Below, in pieces: positions 46,662-55,661 of a DNA stretch of 64,000 nucleotides. The notes beneath the pieces are model-generated. The model had not been told where the DNA came from. It did not search any database and was given only the letters and a program-made list of their open reading frames with translations. The stretch covers positions 124,001 to 188,000 of the forward strand of contig JARKIF010000034.1 of NCBI GenBank assembly GCA_029378245.1, read 5' to 3'. The translations under genes and the position numbers were made by a program. Positions within the stretch are counted from its first letter, which is position 1; every line of letters starts with the position of its first letter. The stretch comes from Roridomyces roridus (Eukaryota; Basidiomycota; Agaricomycetes; Agaricales; Mycenaceae).

Positions 46662-46829
46662 GCGCCTCTCGGTGGACCTGACGCGCCTCTCGGTGGACCT
46701 GACGCGCCTCTCGGTGGACCTGACGCGCCTCTCGGTGGACCTGACGCGCCTCTCGGTGGACCTGACGCGCCTCTCGGTGGACCTGATGCACCTCTCGGTG
46801 GACCTGATGCACCTCTCGGTGGACCTGAT
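46662..46829. repeat. 21 bp tandem repeat, eight units
   Basis: Eight units of 21 bp with the consensus CTCTCGGTGGACCTGACGCGC; the last units carry GATGCA or GATGCG in place of GACGCG. The units lack stops on both strands, so collagen-like (GGPDAPL) and Arg/His-rich (VHREARQ) frames stay open by chance. Half units (GGGCCTCTCGGTGATGGGCC) occur at about 46,880. Confidence 0.9.
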
Positions 46830-47867
46830 GCGCCTGAGAACGGCGGCGAGGCTGAGAACGGCGGGGGTTGATGAGTCGATGGGCCTCTCGGTGATGGGCC
46901 TGGACGACTCTGAATCTGGTCAGTGGTCAGACAGTCATGGGACTAATACTGGGTTTACCGCAGAGGGGTGAGGGTAAGAGCGGTTCATGGCAGTGGGGAA
47001 TGTCGTGGCAGTCAGAACGGAGATGTTTCTTTTGAATAACACTACATACCCACGGCCGTAAACGGGACGCCGTGGTTCATATCGATACTCCCATGTCCAA
47101 GTTGGCGATAGCTGGCAACCGCTCTTTCTTGAACACGCATCCTTGTGTATTCCTAGACCCAAGAACCAAGTGCTCACTCCAAAGTGGGCCTGCTCAACAT
47201 GCAAATGGGGCCCATGTGAACTTCTTGCTAGGACCTTCGCGACGTTCCCGGCCACAGGGTCTCCGGCGCCTCCGATTTCTCACATAGGGCCTATTAATAT
47301 TTGGAACTTCTAACCAATATAGCCTGGATGGGAAGCTAGCCTTTCCACAGCTCTCATACTTGCGCTCTTCCCAATGGCGCAGCCGCAGTTCTCTCTCTGT
47401 GGAAGCGTGCCATGTCGCTCGCAATACCAGGAGGGCAACGACATGCACCTCTCCAACTTCTGGGCGCTGGGGCCCATCAAGGGCCGCCACCACACCATTT
47501 GCCTAGCGCCGGGCGTCATTTTCAATGTGGCTGAGAGGAGTTTCGACGGGGGGGTCACATGGTTTTCCACAGCAGGCTACGCCGCTAGCTGCCAGTGCGC
47601 GGACCAGGGTTCTATCTACGTCGCAGTGAGCTACGGATTTTCACCAGTCCACTACCTCCTGACGGCTGGACTACAGGCGGCGCCTGCATGGACGCTACCA
47701 ATCGGCATTATAAATGTCAACGGCAACTTTGCCTTTCAATGGGGGTTCCTCCTCTCGCAGTTCAACGAGTATGTTGAGACCAGAACCGGTCCAGGATTTG
47801 GGCAACGTCTGCATTACCACCAACATGCTAAACGGGCCCATCATAACCCCCTGCTGGCTCCTCCCAT
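46830..47867. other. Region with unassigned open frames
   Basis: A plus-strand frame of 194 residues (47,374-47,958) starts MAQPQFSLCGSVPCRSQYQE. A minus-strand frame (47,255-46,935) and a second plus frame (47,714-48,031) also occur, none with a recognised domain. The 47,374 frame runs into repeat copy R1 at about 47,868, so it may belong to the repeated element or be a truncated gene. I do not call a gene here. Confidence 0.3.
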
Positions 47868-48412
47868 TCTGCCTCAGGCTAATGGCAGATATCACACCTT
47901 TGTGGCGGTTCATTATGGGCCTCAGCGCCAAATGTATCGCAGGGGGCGATTTTATTGAATGTTGGTGTGCTGTGTGGATGCTTTTACCTATTCACCTCGC
48001 GAGCTTCGAACCATCAATGACATACACATGAACTTGAATGCAGCTATTTTGCCTATGGTCTTGACTAAGAACGTCCATCTTCGTAAATCTTCGAGAATTC
48101 GCTCACCACCTCACCCATCCACTGGAATCGGCCGTTGGCGTCCGCCCTCACGCAGTCAACGCTCCCGTACTCGCAGGGCATCCAGAGCTCGTCGGCTGAC
48201 GATAGCGGACAGAAGAAAGCACCCTTTCAATGTCATTGACGCGCTGAAGAGGCACACTCGGACCCAGAGCTCTCTCACTTTCTTATCCGGTGAGCACAAG
48301 TCATTGCGTCCTCTCCGTTCTAGGCTGATTCGGATTTCAAGCCCGGTCTGAGACGAGGCGAGAGAGAGGGGCGACTCCGTGCCACAGTCAATCGCCTTGG
48401 GCTCACCGGTAT
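47868..48412 (+). repeat. Dispersed repeat copy R1
   Basis: The longest plus-oriented copy. It aligns with R3 from CATTCTGCCTCAGG to TGAACTTGAATGCAGCTAT. From there through CATCTTCG.AAA.TTCG, the CATTGACGCGCTGAAGAGGC core and CGCCTTGGGCTCACCGG it aligns with the inverted copy at 62,395-63,101. R1 lacks about 100 bp present in that copy (around 62,670-62,790). The phrases HPFNVIDALKRHTRTQSS (one strand) and ELWVRVCLFSASMTLKGC (other strand) are kept in both copies. Confidence 0.85.
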
Positions 48413-48528
48413 TCTTGGACCTTGGCCTACCAGAACCCAACCCTGCCGTCTCGTACGCGGTTTCAATGGCCGTCAAGCCTCCATCACCGCCTCAGAAAAT
48501 ATTCGATCAGCATCCGACTCTCTGGGCG

Positions 48529-48712
48529 TACCAAAGACGTAATATATTCACTGGTACAAGCAGAGACTCGTTAGATAGTGGTACAGAGATACTTGAGAGC
48601 AAAGATCATACCTGGTACAAGCAGAGACTCGTTAGAGTATCTCTTGTCCAGGTGAAACAATATGAAAGGATGAATAGCTGACGAAGACTCGTCGATCAGT
48701 CAGACCTTAACA
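48529..48712 (-). repeat. 3' LTR of the copia element
   Basis: 184 bp; on the coding strand it begins TGTTAAGGTC and ends CTTTGGTA. It contains a direct repeat of CTGGTACAAGCAGAGACTCG (two units). The RT frame stop (48,696-48,698) lies inside it. Confidence 0.95.
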
Positions 48713-50543
48713 CCCCCCCTTGACTGGCGTCGAGGCGTAGCATTTTAACCCAGCGCATGTGGAGAGTGCGATGCAGAGGCTTGGTGAATAAATCAGCAAT
48801 GTTCTCCCGGTTAGAGACGTGTATCACGTCGATAAGCCGCTTGAGAATGCAATGCCGAATGAAATGCTCGCGGATGGCGATATGCTTCATTTTGGAATGA
48901 GCATGCGGATCGTGAGTGCAGGCGACGGTTCCTTGGTTGTCGCAGAAGAGAGATGTCGGCTGAGATTGTGCGTAACCGAGTTCGGCAAACAAATTGCGAA
49001 ACCACAGTATTTCCCGTGCACAATGGGTCGAGGCCAGATATTCGGCTTCGCAGGATGAGAGAGCAACAACGGCCTGTTGCTTCGAGCTCCAGGAGATGGG
49101 TGACTCTCCCATCATGATTAGAAACCCAGAGACTGACTTGCGATCGTCGCCCATGCCCCAGTCAGAGTCGGTCAATGCCTTGAAAAGTGGCTCCGCCGTC
49201 TCGGACCCTCCACCAAGGGTGATGCCGTAGTCGCAGGTACCACGTATGTAGCGTAGAAGATGCTTAGCCGCAGCGACGTGAGAAGGGCCAAAATTCGCCA
49301 TGAAGCGAGCCAGCTCCCGAACGACATACGCAATGTCTGCGCGGGTGTACTGCTTGAGGTACATGCACTTGCCGACAATGGCAGCATAAGGGAACTCTTG
49401 AACCTTCAAAGTCTCCTCTGTCGTTGGTGGTGATAGCCGTAGTCCTGGCTCCATCGGGGTGCTGACGGAATTGCTCTTGTCAAAGCCAAACTCGCGCAGG
49501 ATGGACTCCGTATATGCCTTTTGGCTGAGACGAAGAGTGTGCCGTGTTCGGTCCCGTTCGATTGAGCATCCGAGATGGAATTTTGGTTCTCCGTTGTCGG
49601 TGATCTCGAATTGGGACGCCAAGGCAGCTACGACTGCATCCGACTCCGCACGGCTTGTCGAAGCAATGAGCATGTCATCGACGCTCGTAGCAACAATAGA
49701 GCATTCGGTGTCTTGGACACGCCGGTACACGCTCCAGTCCGACTCTGTCCGCTTGAATCCAATCGCTTCAAGTCTTGCATTAAGCTCGAGGTACCACTGG
49801 CGACCCGCTTGCTTGAGACCATACAAGCCCTTTAGCAGCCTCCAAAATCCTCGGCCGACAATAGAGGGCTTGCGCAGATAAATTTCTTCATCAAGCGGCC
49901 CGTTCAGAAACGCAGTCTTGACATCGACCTGACGTAGCTCCATGTCAAGATCGGCAACGAGAGCGAGGATGAGCCGGATTGATTCCCATCGAGCAACGGG
50001 AGCGAATGTGTAGCTGAAGTCTTGCCCCGGAATCTGGGTGAAACCCTTCGCTACCAGACGTGCCTTGAATCGTGAGATGAGACCGTCACGATCACGCTTG
50101 ATGTGAAGCACCCATTTTGACTCTACTGCTTTCCGCCCCGGAGGCAATTCATCCACTTCCTCGTACACGCCTTTGGCTTTGAGGGACTCCAACTCCTCGT
50201 AAATAGCCGCAAGCCAATACGACCAGTAGATCGACGACTTTGCCTCCTGCACGGTTTTGGGGTCAACGGCATCTGGGTCGTCAATGGGTTCCGTAAGAGC
50301 AGCGCCAACAAACGCCACCTCTGCCTCAATGAAACACTGAGCGAGTTTTGCAAACTCTGCTTCCTCGCACTCGATCTCTAGCTCCTCTTGGTCGGACTCG
50401 AGGATGGAAAGCAAGAAATCTTCGTCCCCCCCTTCATCCGAGTGCCCGGCCCGATTGATAATATACCGAGCGGGTACACGTCGTACTCGGGGTGCACGGC
50501 GGTTGGCTAGTGGCGTGTCATCGGTAGCGGTAGCGTCTGTCAT
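48696..50543 (-). CDS. Copia reverse transcriptase and RNase H
   Basis: A 615-residue frame. After a region with NRRAPRVRRVPARYI comes the RVT_2 domain: SKWVLHIKRDRDGLISRFKA, RLVAKGFTQIPGQDFSYTFA, VDVKTAFLNGPLDEEIYLRK, LYGLKQAGRQWY and SVDDMLIAS (the YxDD-type catalytic Asp pair, here VDD as is common in copia). The copia RNase H part follows, with DSDWGMGDDRKSVSGFL and SCEAEYLAS, then ADLFTKPL near the end. It is intact and uninterrupted. The first Met is at 50,543, but in a two-intron model the frame would be continuous with integrase through an acceptor at 50,557. The stop falls within the 3' LTR. Confidence 0.93.
   Translation of the reverse strand: MTDATATDDTPLANRRAPRVRRVPARYIINRAGHSDEGGDEDFLLSILESDQEELEIECEEAEFAKLAQCFIEAEVAFVGAALTEPIDDPDAVDPKTVQEAKSSIYWSYWLAAIYEELESLKAKGVYEEVDELPPGRKAVESKWVLHIKRDRDGLISRFKARLVAKGFTQIPGQDFSYTFAPVARWESIRLILALVADLDMELRQVDVKTAFLNGPLDEEIYLRKPSIVGRGFWRLLKGLYGLKQAGRQWYLELNARLEAIGFKRTESDWSVYRRVQDTECSIVATSVDDMLIASTSRAESDAVVAALASQFEITDNGEPKFHLGCSIERDRTRHTLRLSQKAYTESILREFGFDKSNSVSTPMEPGLRLSPPTTEETLKVQEFPYAAIVGKCMYLKQYTRADIAYVVRELARFMANFGPSHVAAAKHLLRYIRGTCDYGITLGGGSETAEPLFKALTDSDWGMGDDRKSVSGFLIMMGESPISWSSKQQAVVALSSCEAEYLASTHCAREILWFRNLFAELGYAQSQPTSLFCDNQGTVACTHDPHAHSKMKHIAIREHFIRHCILKRLIDVIHVSNRENIADLFTKPLHRTLHMRWVKMLRLDASQGGVLRSD
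48713..48721 (-). other. Polypurine tract
   Basis: On the coding strand AAGGGGGGG immediately precedes the 3' LTR, the expected site and composition for plus-strand DNA priming. Confidence 0.85.
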
Positions 50544-50675
50544 TTCGACATCGCCGCTGTTTTTAATAAGTTATGTGAGTATTGCCGAGGCGCGTTAACA
50601 CGCACTCAGAAATCACTCCTTTATCAGTACCCTCATGGGATGCGGCATTCGGAGACGAGAGCCTGGTTAAACAGG

Positions 50676-51850
50676 TTAAGATCGTCCACCAGCCGGGGAA
50701 TAAAACCCACTTATTACGCTCAAAGGCATCATTACGCTCAAAGGCATTGTGCTCGATGGGCTGAAACCTGTCAAATACAGGTCAGCACAACAGCAATATA
50801 ATGGGATTGAAACCCACTTGGTACGCTCGGAGGCAGGGATATGCTCGGTGGCAGGGATACGCTCAATGGCGGGAGTATGCTCAATGGCAGGGCTGGAGTT
50901 TCGTTCCAGGACGATGCGATCGTCTTTGTCACGATAGCGCGGCTCCAGCTCCATGGGAATATCATCCCACAGAATTTCTGAGAGCGGGGGAGATGGGATG
51001 AAGTCAGGGAAGCCGTGAAACTCGACATCCCGTCGCGAACGAACGGCCTTCGACTCTGGGAACCAGATCAGATATCCCATAGAGTCGCGCGCGTACCCGA
51101 CAAAGCGTCCCTCTTCTCCACGCGCCGTAAACTTCATCAGCTCCGTGGAGTTGGTCTTTCTCGCCGTCACCAACGCGCCAAACGGCCTGAGATGAGAGAG
51201 ATCTGGCTTTTTCTTGAGCCATTTCTCGAAGGGAGTAGTGTCTCGCTCGAGGGACATGTGCGGGACACGGTTCTTGATATGCACGGAAGTTTGAGCAGCC
51301 AGTGGCCAAAACCACACAGTGAGACTGCTGTGAACGAGCATCGCGCGCGTCATGCGTTCGATGATCTGGTTGGCGCGCTCGGCAACCCCATTCTGCTGGT
51401 GAGCATCCGGCACCGTTCTTTCATATGTGATCCCGTTCGCCTTGCAGTAAGTTTCAAATTGGCCGTGAATCAACTCGGGTGCGTTGTCGATGGGGTAGCC
51501 GAGGAACTTCTCGGTCGCAACACGGAATTCATGGAAGCATTGGAGAGCTTCGTCTCGGGTTTTGAGGAAGTAGATTGCAATATAACGACCGAAGTCGTCA
51601 ATGAACGTGATGAAGTAGGAGAAACCCCCGTATCCGAGAGGGAAGGGGCCACAGATGTCGGTGTGGATGCGGAATACAGGACGGTCGGCCCGATTCTTGG
51701 CTTTATCGGGAAAAGGCAGCCGCTTGATGTTGGCCAGAGCGCAAATGCGGCAATTTACGACGCGGACACTGTCGATCGGGAGTCCAGTCGTAGCGCGCTC
51801 CAGCCCTTTAACGTCTATGTGGCCCACTAGACGATGGTAAAACCCTGCCT
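50676..51850 (-). CDS. Copia integrase (frame -1 to gag-protease)
   Basis: The block starts in the frame that gives FYHRLVGHIDVKGLERA and NCRIC, the H-x4-H..C-x2-C zinc-binding part. The rve core follows: IHTDICGPFPLGYGGFSYFI (first Asp), PIDNAPELIHGQFE (second Asp) and HQQNGVAERANQIIE (Glu of D,D-35-E), then RPFGALVTARK and GEEGRFVGYA. Gag-protease reaches it only by a -1 shift at about 51,852-51,848, where the coding strand reads TCGAAAAGGC. The C-terminal part has a short imperfect repeat (PAIEHTPAIERIPATEHIPA) and runs to a stop at 50,676. Introns at 50,761-50,824 and 50,557-50,605 would instead carry the frame on into RT. Confidence 0.88.
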
Positions 51851-53683
51851 TTTCGACTCCGCCGTGTCTGCACCCGCGCCGAACAGTGATTCGACAGATG
51901 GAGTTGTTGCGGCGATCAAATCCATCTCCTTCTCTCCCTCACTCGTCTTCTTCACCACCTTGATGTCCATCCTGTAGAGGTCTCTGACGATGGAGCCAGT
52001 CGCAAACGGGACGTTGGCGGGATTGAAGTAAGTGATCTGTCCGTTTCCTGTTTGTGTGCTGACTCCCTTCCGGTCAAGCCTGGAACCCGAGATGAGGTTG
52101 CAACGCGCTGTTGGAATATGGAGGGCATTTGAGACCGAGAAGTAACGGGTTACATTCTCGTACGTCCCTTCCAGTACAACCTTCCCCTTTCCAAGTGCAT
52201 GTGTGCTGAGAGTCGTTCCAAAACCATGGACAGCCATGGGTGCCTCGAATGCCGTGTATTCGTCAAACGATGATTCCTTGTTGAAGATATGGCGTGACGC
52301 TCCAGTATCATGGTTAATTGAGTCGTCTTGAGCTACGTCCGCACTGCAAACGGTGGCGTGCACTTGGACAAACTCGTCCGGCTTGATCTCGTCGTCATCC
52401 TCGTCTTCCAACTCAACTCTCATCATGAACGCGAACGCATCCTCCACTCTCACCATCACGTTTTGCACATCCTCCTCCGTGTCCTCTGTATGGTCCACCA
52501 TCCCTGCAAACCGATCACCTCCACCAATGACATCTTCATCTTCTTCCATGTCTTCTTCATGCTCCACCATCCCGGCAAAACGGTCACCAGCTCGACTGTC
52601 CAAAGCTTGTTTGCGCCGAGCAGCGATCCTCGCCTCTGGTGCAAGATGAACGTCGCGTTTACCCTTGAAATTGTCGGGGTATTTGCCAGCCTTTCCCCCA
52701 CCATAGGAGAAACAGTCCTCGACAAGATGGCCAACGGGAGTTTCACAGTATTTGTTGGTACACTCCTTACGTGCCGTGAACCGTTGCTGATATGGACCAG
52801 GGCGCCGACTCTGACGTTGCTGGCTTCTGTCTTCCTTCCGATTGGCCTGATTCGGTGACTGTGCTGCGTAGGCACTCGGGACGGCATCCCCCATGTCACG
52901 ACTTTTGCCCTTTCCAACTTTGAGAGCATTGATGGCAATCATTGACGGCGCGATGCCCATCTCGACCTCCTCAGTCTTCAGCCGTTGCAGCACGGCTGCC
53001 GATGACACCGGCGTTTGCATCGCCTCGCCTTGTCGCACCTTGTCACGAAGAGTATCGCGGCAGTACCGCCAGGCTTCGGAGGTTGTCATGAGGGTGACGA
53101 GATGCTTGGCAAACTCGTTGTCAGGCATCATCAGTGGGTCGGTATCCCGCAACTTCTGGTATAGTTGCACGATTGTCTGACGCCACTCGACAGGGTTGTC
53201 GTGTGCGCCACACTGGAACGAGAGAATTTGCTGTTTGATGGTAACAGCAGCAATTGCATTGGCCGGTTCGTACTCGTTCTTGAGTGCCTTCCATGCCTCG
53301 TGCGCTGACTTGCAGTCTTTGACGACATACAGCTTTGCACTGGGAACAGCTCGGGCAATAATAGCCAGAGCCTTCTTGTCGCCGTCCAGCCATGCATGAG
53401 CTTGCTGTTCGGCAGCGGCAACGGCAGCTTCGTTTCCTGGAATCGTGATCGTGGCGGCTGCTCCAGTCGCGTCAACACCTTGGACTTGTTGGGTGTGTTT
53501 AAGCTTGGGAATGACCGGAGGATTGTAGTCAGGCCCGTCAACATATCGCCAGTATCCAGCTGCGTTGAGATCAAGCTCCGACTTGTACTTGAACTCGTTG
53601 TAGTTGGTCACGCCGTCCTCCTCGGTGATGGCAGTGAGTTTCATCCGTTTCCAGTCGTCGACTTGGTTCTGATTTGTTGACAT
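51827..53683 (-). CDS. Copia gag and protease
   Basis: Likely start MSTNQNQVDDWKRMKLTAIT at 53,683. Gag has the UBN2-type helical region (AHAWLDGDKKALAIIARAVP, SAHEAWKALKNEYEP). A Cys/His knuckle with spacing C-x4-C-x5-H-x4-C (CTNKYCETPVGHLVEDC) departs from the usual C-x2-C-x4-H-x4-C. An acidic segment follows with two near repeats of DRFAGMV.H.ED.EED, then the protease with INHDTGASRHIF (the DTGA catalytic motif) and NALHIPTARCNLISGSRL. The frame ends at a TAG at 51,827-51,829, just after the integrase zinc region begins in the -1 frame. No other lesion is seen. Confidence 0.92.
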   Translation of the reverse strand: MSTNQNQVDDWKRMKLTAITEEDGVTNYNEFKYKSELDLNAAGYWRYVDGPDYNPPVIPKLKHTQQVQGVDATGAAATITIPGNEAAVAAAEQQAHAWLDGDKKALAIIARAVPSAKLYVVKDCKSAHEAWKALKNEYEPANAIAAVTIKQQILSFQCGAHDNPVEWRQTIVQLYQKLRDTDPLMMPDNEFAKHLVTLMTTSEAWRYCRDTLRDKVRQGEAMQTPVSSAAVLQRLKTEEVEMGIAPSMIAINALKVGKGKSRDMGDAVPSAYAAQSPNQANRKEDRSQQRQSRRPGPYQQRFTARKECTNKYCETPVGHLVEDCFSYGGGKAGKYPDNFKGKRDVHLAPEARIAARRKQALDSRAGDRFAGMVEHEEDMEEDEDVIGGGDRFAGMVDHTEDTEEDVQNVMVRVEDAFAFMMRVELEDEDDDEIKPDEFVQVHATVCSADVAQDDSINHDTGASRHIFNKESSFDEYTAFEAPMAVHGFGTTLSTHALGKGKVVLEGTYENVTRYFSVSNALHIPTARCNLISGSRLDRKGVSTQTGNGQITYFNPANVPFATGSIVRDLYRMDIKVVKKTSEGEKEMDLIAATTPSVESLFGAGADTAESKRQGFTIV

Positions 53684-53775
53684 AGTGGGAATTCGATAGC
53701 GCAGATGTAACACGATTGTTGTTCGTCGATAAGTGGATAATAGAACAGTATTTGGGATGAGTTTAGAGCACAACG

Positions 53776-53787
53776 GGGCCCATAACC
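53776..53787 (-). other. Primer-binding site, half-tRNA-iMet type
   Basis: On the coding strand GGTTATGGGCCC begins immediately after the 5' LTR. This is complementary to the anticodon-arm end of a 5' half of initiator tRNA-Met (..GGGCCCAUAACC), the primer type known for Drosophila copia, rather than to a tRNA 3' end. Confidence 0.75.
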
Positions 53788-53971
53788 TACCAAAGACGTA
53801 ATATATTCACTGGTACAAGCAGAGACTCGTTAGATAGTGGTACAGAGATACTTGAGAGCAAAGATCATACCTGGTACAAGCAGAGACTCGTTAGAGTATC
53901 TCTTGTCCAGGTGAAACAATATGAAAGGATGAATAGCTGACGAAGACTCGTCGATCAGTCAGACCTTAACA
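53788..53971 (-). repeat. 5' LTR of the copia element
   Basis: 184 bp, base for base the same as the 3' LTR as far as I can compare. It should carry the element promoter. Confidence 0.95.
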
Positions 53972-53976
53972 GGGCG

Positions 53977-54896
53977 CCATTATCGCATCAGCCCGACCAG
54001 GAGTGGCTTGTCGACAGAAACCGTCAAAGGTCATCGGTGTGGAGGATTACCTCCCTCATAACTCTTACTTGGTGAAGTACGAGCAACAATCAAAGTGCTC
54101 GCCGAGCATATCGTGTCCATCGACCGTGGCCTCGAGTTTGGATGTCGACGAGCTGCGGAGTCGGCTTGCAAAGGCCCAGCTCGACGAACTGCGCATCAAA
54201 GATTCCATTCGTGCTTTCTTGTCATCTCTACTTGTGTCGATAAACCAGATTATCTCGTTGGCTTCCTGCAAATGCCATGCAAGACGCTGCGGGAACCCAA
54301 GATTGACCTGCAATTGGCATATGCGTATACCAACCGGCTTCATGAGACGGAGGATTTCCTGGGCATGACCAACGTCGCAGATGTCCTCGAGGTGGGCGAG
54401 AAGTGCTGCAACGATGAGCCCGCAAAGCTCTTGTTTGCCAGCTTTGCGGGCTCTTGTTTGCCAGCATTCCCAACGGGGTGACACTTGGGAGAGAACCAGG
54501 TTGACAGTGCACGCGCTAACACCCAGTGAGTACTGTTTCATGTGTATGTGTACGTCTGCTAACCTACCGTGGAAGCAAGTTCGCGGCCTGTATCGAAAAG
54601 TCCGAGTTTACCCTGGCGAGGAAACTTGGACCGCCCCAGACTTGTATCTGAATCGGATTGACCGGGCCGAACTCTGTGATCTCAATATCATAACGAGCGC
54701 GAAGCTGGACGCGTCGAAGCTGAGCTGGATGGGCGACGATTCAGCAGCCTTCTCGAGTATGCGAGGTGTGGGAGTGGGCAGCGAATGGCGACCAAATATT
54801 CTTGGGCCTGCCCAGCTTGTCCGAAGCTTTGGGAACTTGAACAAATTCTTGATCATAAGTATCTTCGTACAGGAATGGGTTCCACCCAGTCACTAG
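53977..54896 (+). pseudogene. 3' part of a gene cut by the retrotransposon (tentative)
   Basis: Across the insertion site, 48,466-48,528 (MAVKPPSPPQKIFDQHP..) reads straight on into 53,977 (PLSHQPDQEWLVDRNRQ..), so the copia element appears to have entered a coding or once-coding exon. Downstream, coding-like plus-strand blocks are LDVDELRSRLAKAQLDELRI (54,138-54,240) and RKVRVYPGEETWTAPDLYL (54,590-54,660) to a stop at 54,894-54,896. I recognise no family and the splice pattern is unclear. The VDELR.R phrase recurs in the next minus-strand gene. Confidence 0.4.
54418..54451. repeat. Perfect 11 bp inverted repeat
   Basis: Arms GCCCGCAAAGC (54,418-54,428) and GCTTTGCGGGC (54,441-54,451) are separated by 12 nt. 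A direct repeat GCTCTTGTTTGCCAGC overlaps it (54,427 and 54,449). Confidence 0.85.
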
Positions 54897-55460
54897 GTAT
54901 TGATAGTAGCTAGACTGTTTCGACTGGAATTAATGAAGGTATGAGCGGCCTCCAGGGCGCTCCTGGCAGATGCCACCACCGAACGTAGGGATTCCAGCTC
55001 TTCACGCTCCGCCCTCAACGCCCTCTTCGTTTGGGACAGATCCGATCTCATTCGGTTGTACTCCACCTTGACTTGAGTACAATAGCGGAGCATGTCGCTA
55101 CGATCCGCCTCCGCCTGCACGCATCGGTGGCGGAGTTCGTCAACGCTGAGCTGTTGCAAATCTTGAGACCCCATTGGCCTGAAGTAGCCTAGTATACCTT
55201 ATTTAATTGAGTGAGTGCTACATTACACGGAACGTACCGGGAATGAGCTGGTTCTGGATAGTGCGAACAAGTTCCAACCAGCGATTCCTTCGACGTTGCT
55301 CTGTGCGTTCACTCTCTTGTTTTTGGGACTCGAGTTGAACATAATCTGATCCCGCTTCCGAGGAGGGCGCCAAAAGGTCCCCAAAATCAGGCTCTGAATC
55401 GAGCTCTGAATAGTGCTCTGAATCAATATCTGAGTCGGACTCCAAAGGTTGGCTTGACAT
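54893..55460 (-). CDS. Small acidic/coiled-coil protein(s)
   Basis: Two minus-strand blocks. The 5' one begins MSSQPLESDSDIDSEHYSEL at 55,460, is acidic, and ends NRWLELVRTIQNQLIPG at a GTACGT donor (about 55,240). After an intron ending TACTTCAG, a second block reads MGSQDLQQLSVDELRHRC, then a Leu/Arg/Glu-rich coiled coil to a stop at 54,893. The exact phase of the junction does not clearly fit, so these may be two small genes or one gene with an additional exon. The acidic-serine start plus coiled-coil C terminus is a combination I cannot assign to a family. Confidence 0.45.
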
Positions 55461-55661
55461 GGGGGACAGATGTAGGGTCGCTGGTTTAACTTGAAGTTGA
55501 TCCGGATGTCTATATTGGGCACCCACAGCTTTCTTCCCACCCATGAGTGCCAACTTGAAGAACAAAAACAAGGCGTCCGTGGTGAAAACCGTGAGCTGTC
55601 CGCTCAACGCGTTTTCTTTGGACTCACGCAATGATAGAAAAATACCAAGCACCGTCCTCCA

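Larger units (their letters stand above)
48524..53976 (-). mobile_element. Complete Ty1/copia-type LTR retrotransposon
   Basis: The element proper is 48,529-53,971 (5,443 bp) in minus orientation, flanked by the direct 5 bp target duplication GGGCG (48,524-48,528 and 53,972-53,976). Both 184 bp LTRs look identical. The order gag, protease, integrase, RT, RNase H is that of Ty1/copia (Pseudoviridae-type) elements. A primer-binding site and a polypurine tract lie just inside the LTRs. The LTR ends read TG..TA on the coding strand instead of TG..CA. Identical LTRs imply recent insertion, but the pol frame is not continuous (see integrase and RT entries). Removing the element and one target duplication leaves a continuous short reading frame at the insertion point. 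Confidence 0.95.

Noticed and set aside
46575..46871. Collagen-like GGPDAPL protein on the plus strand
   Set aside because: The frame is open only because the 21 bp unit has no stops; there is no signal peptide or flanking coding evidence.
44821..48500. Secondary-metabolite cluster around the monooxygenase
   Set aside because: The monooxygenase is truncated and no synthase, transferase, transporter or regulator lies nearby.
48676..53971. Large virus-like or Ty3/gypsy-type element
   Set aside because: Integrase precedes RT and RNase H, RT is of the RVT_2 type and there is no envelope frame, so it is Ty1/copia.
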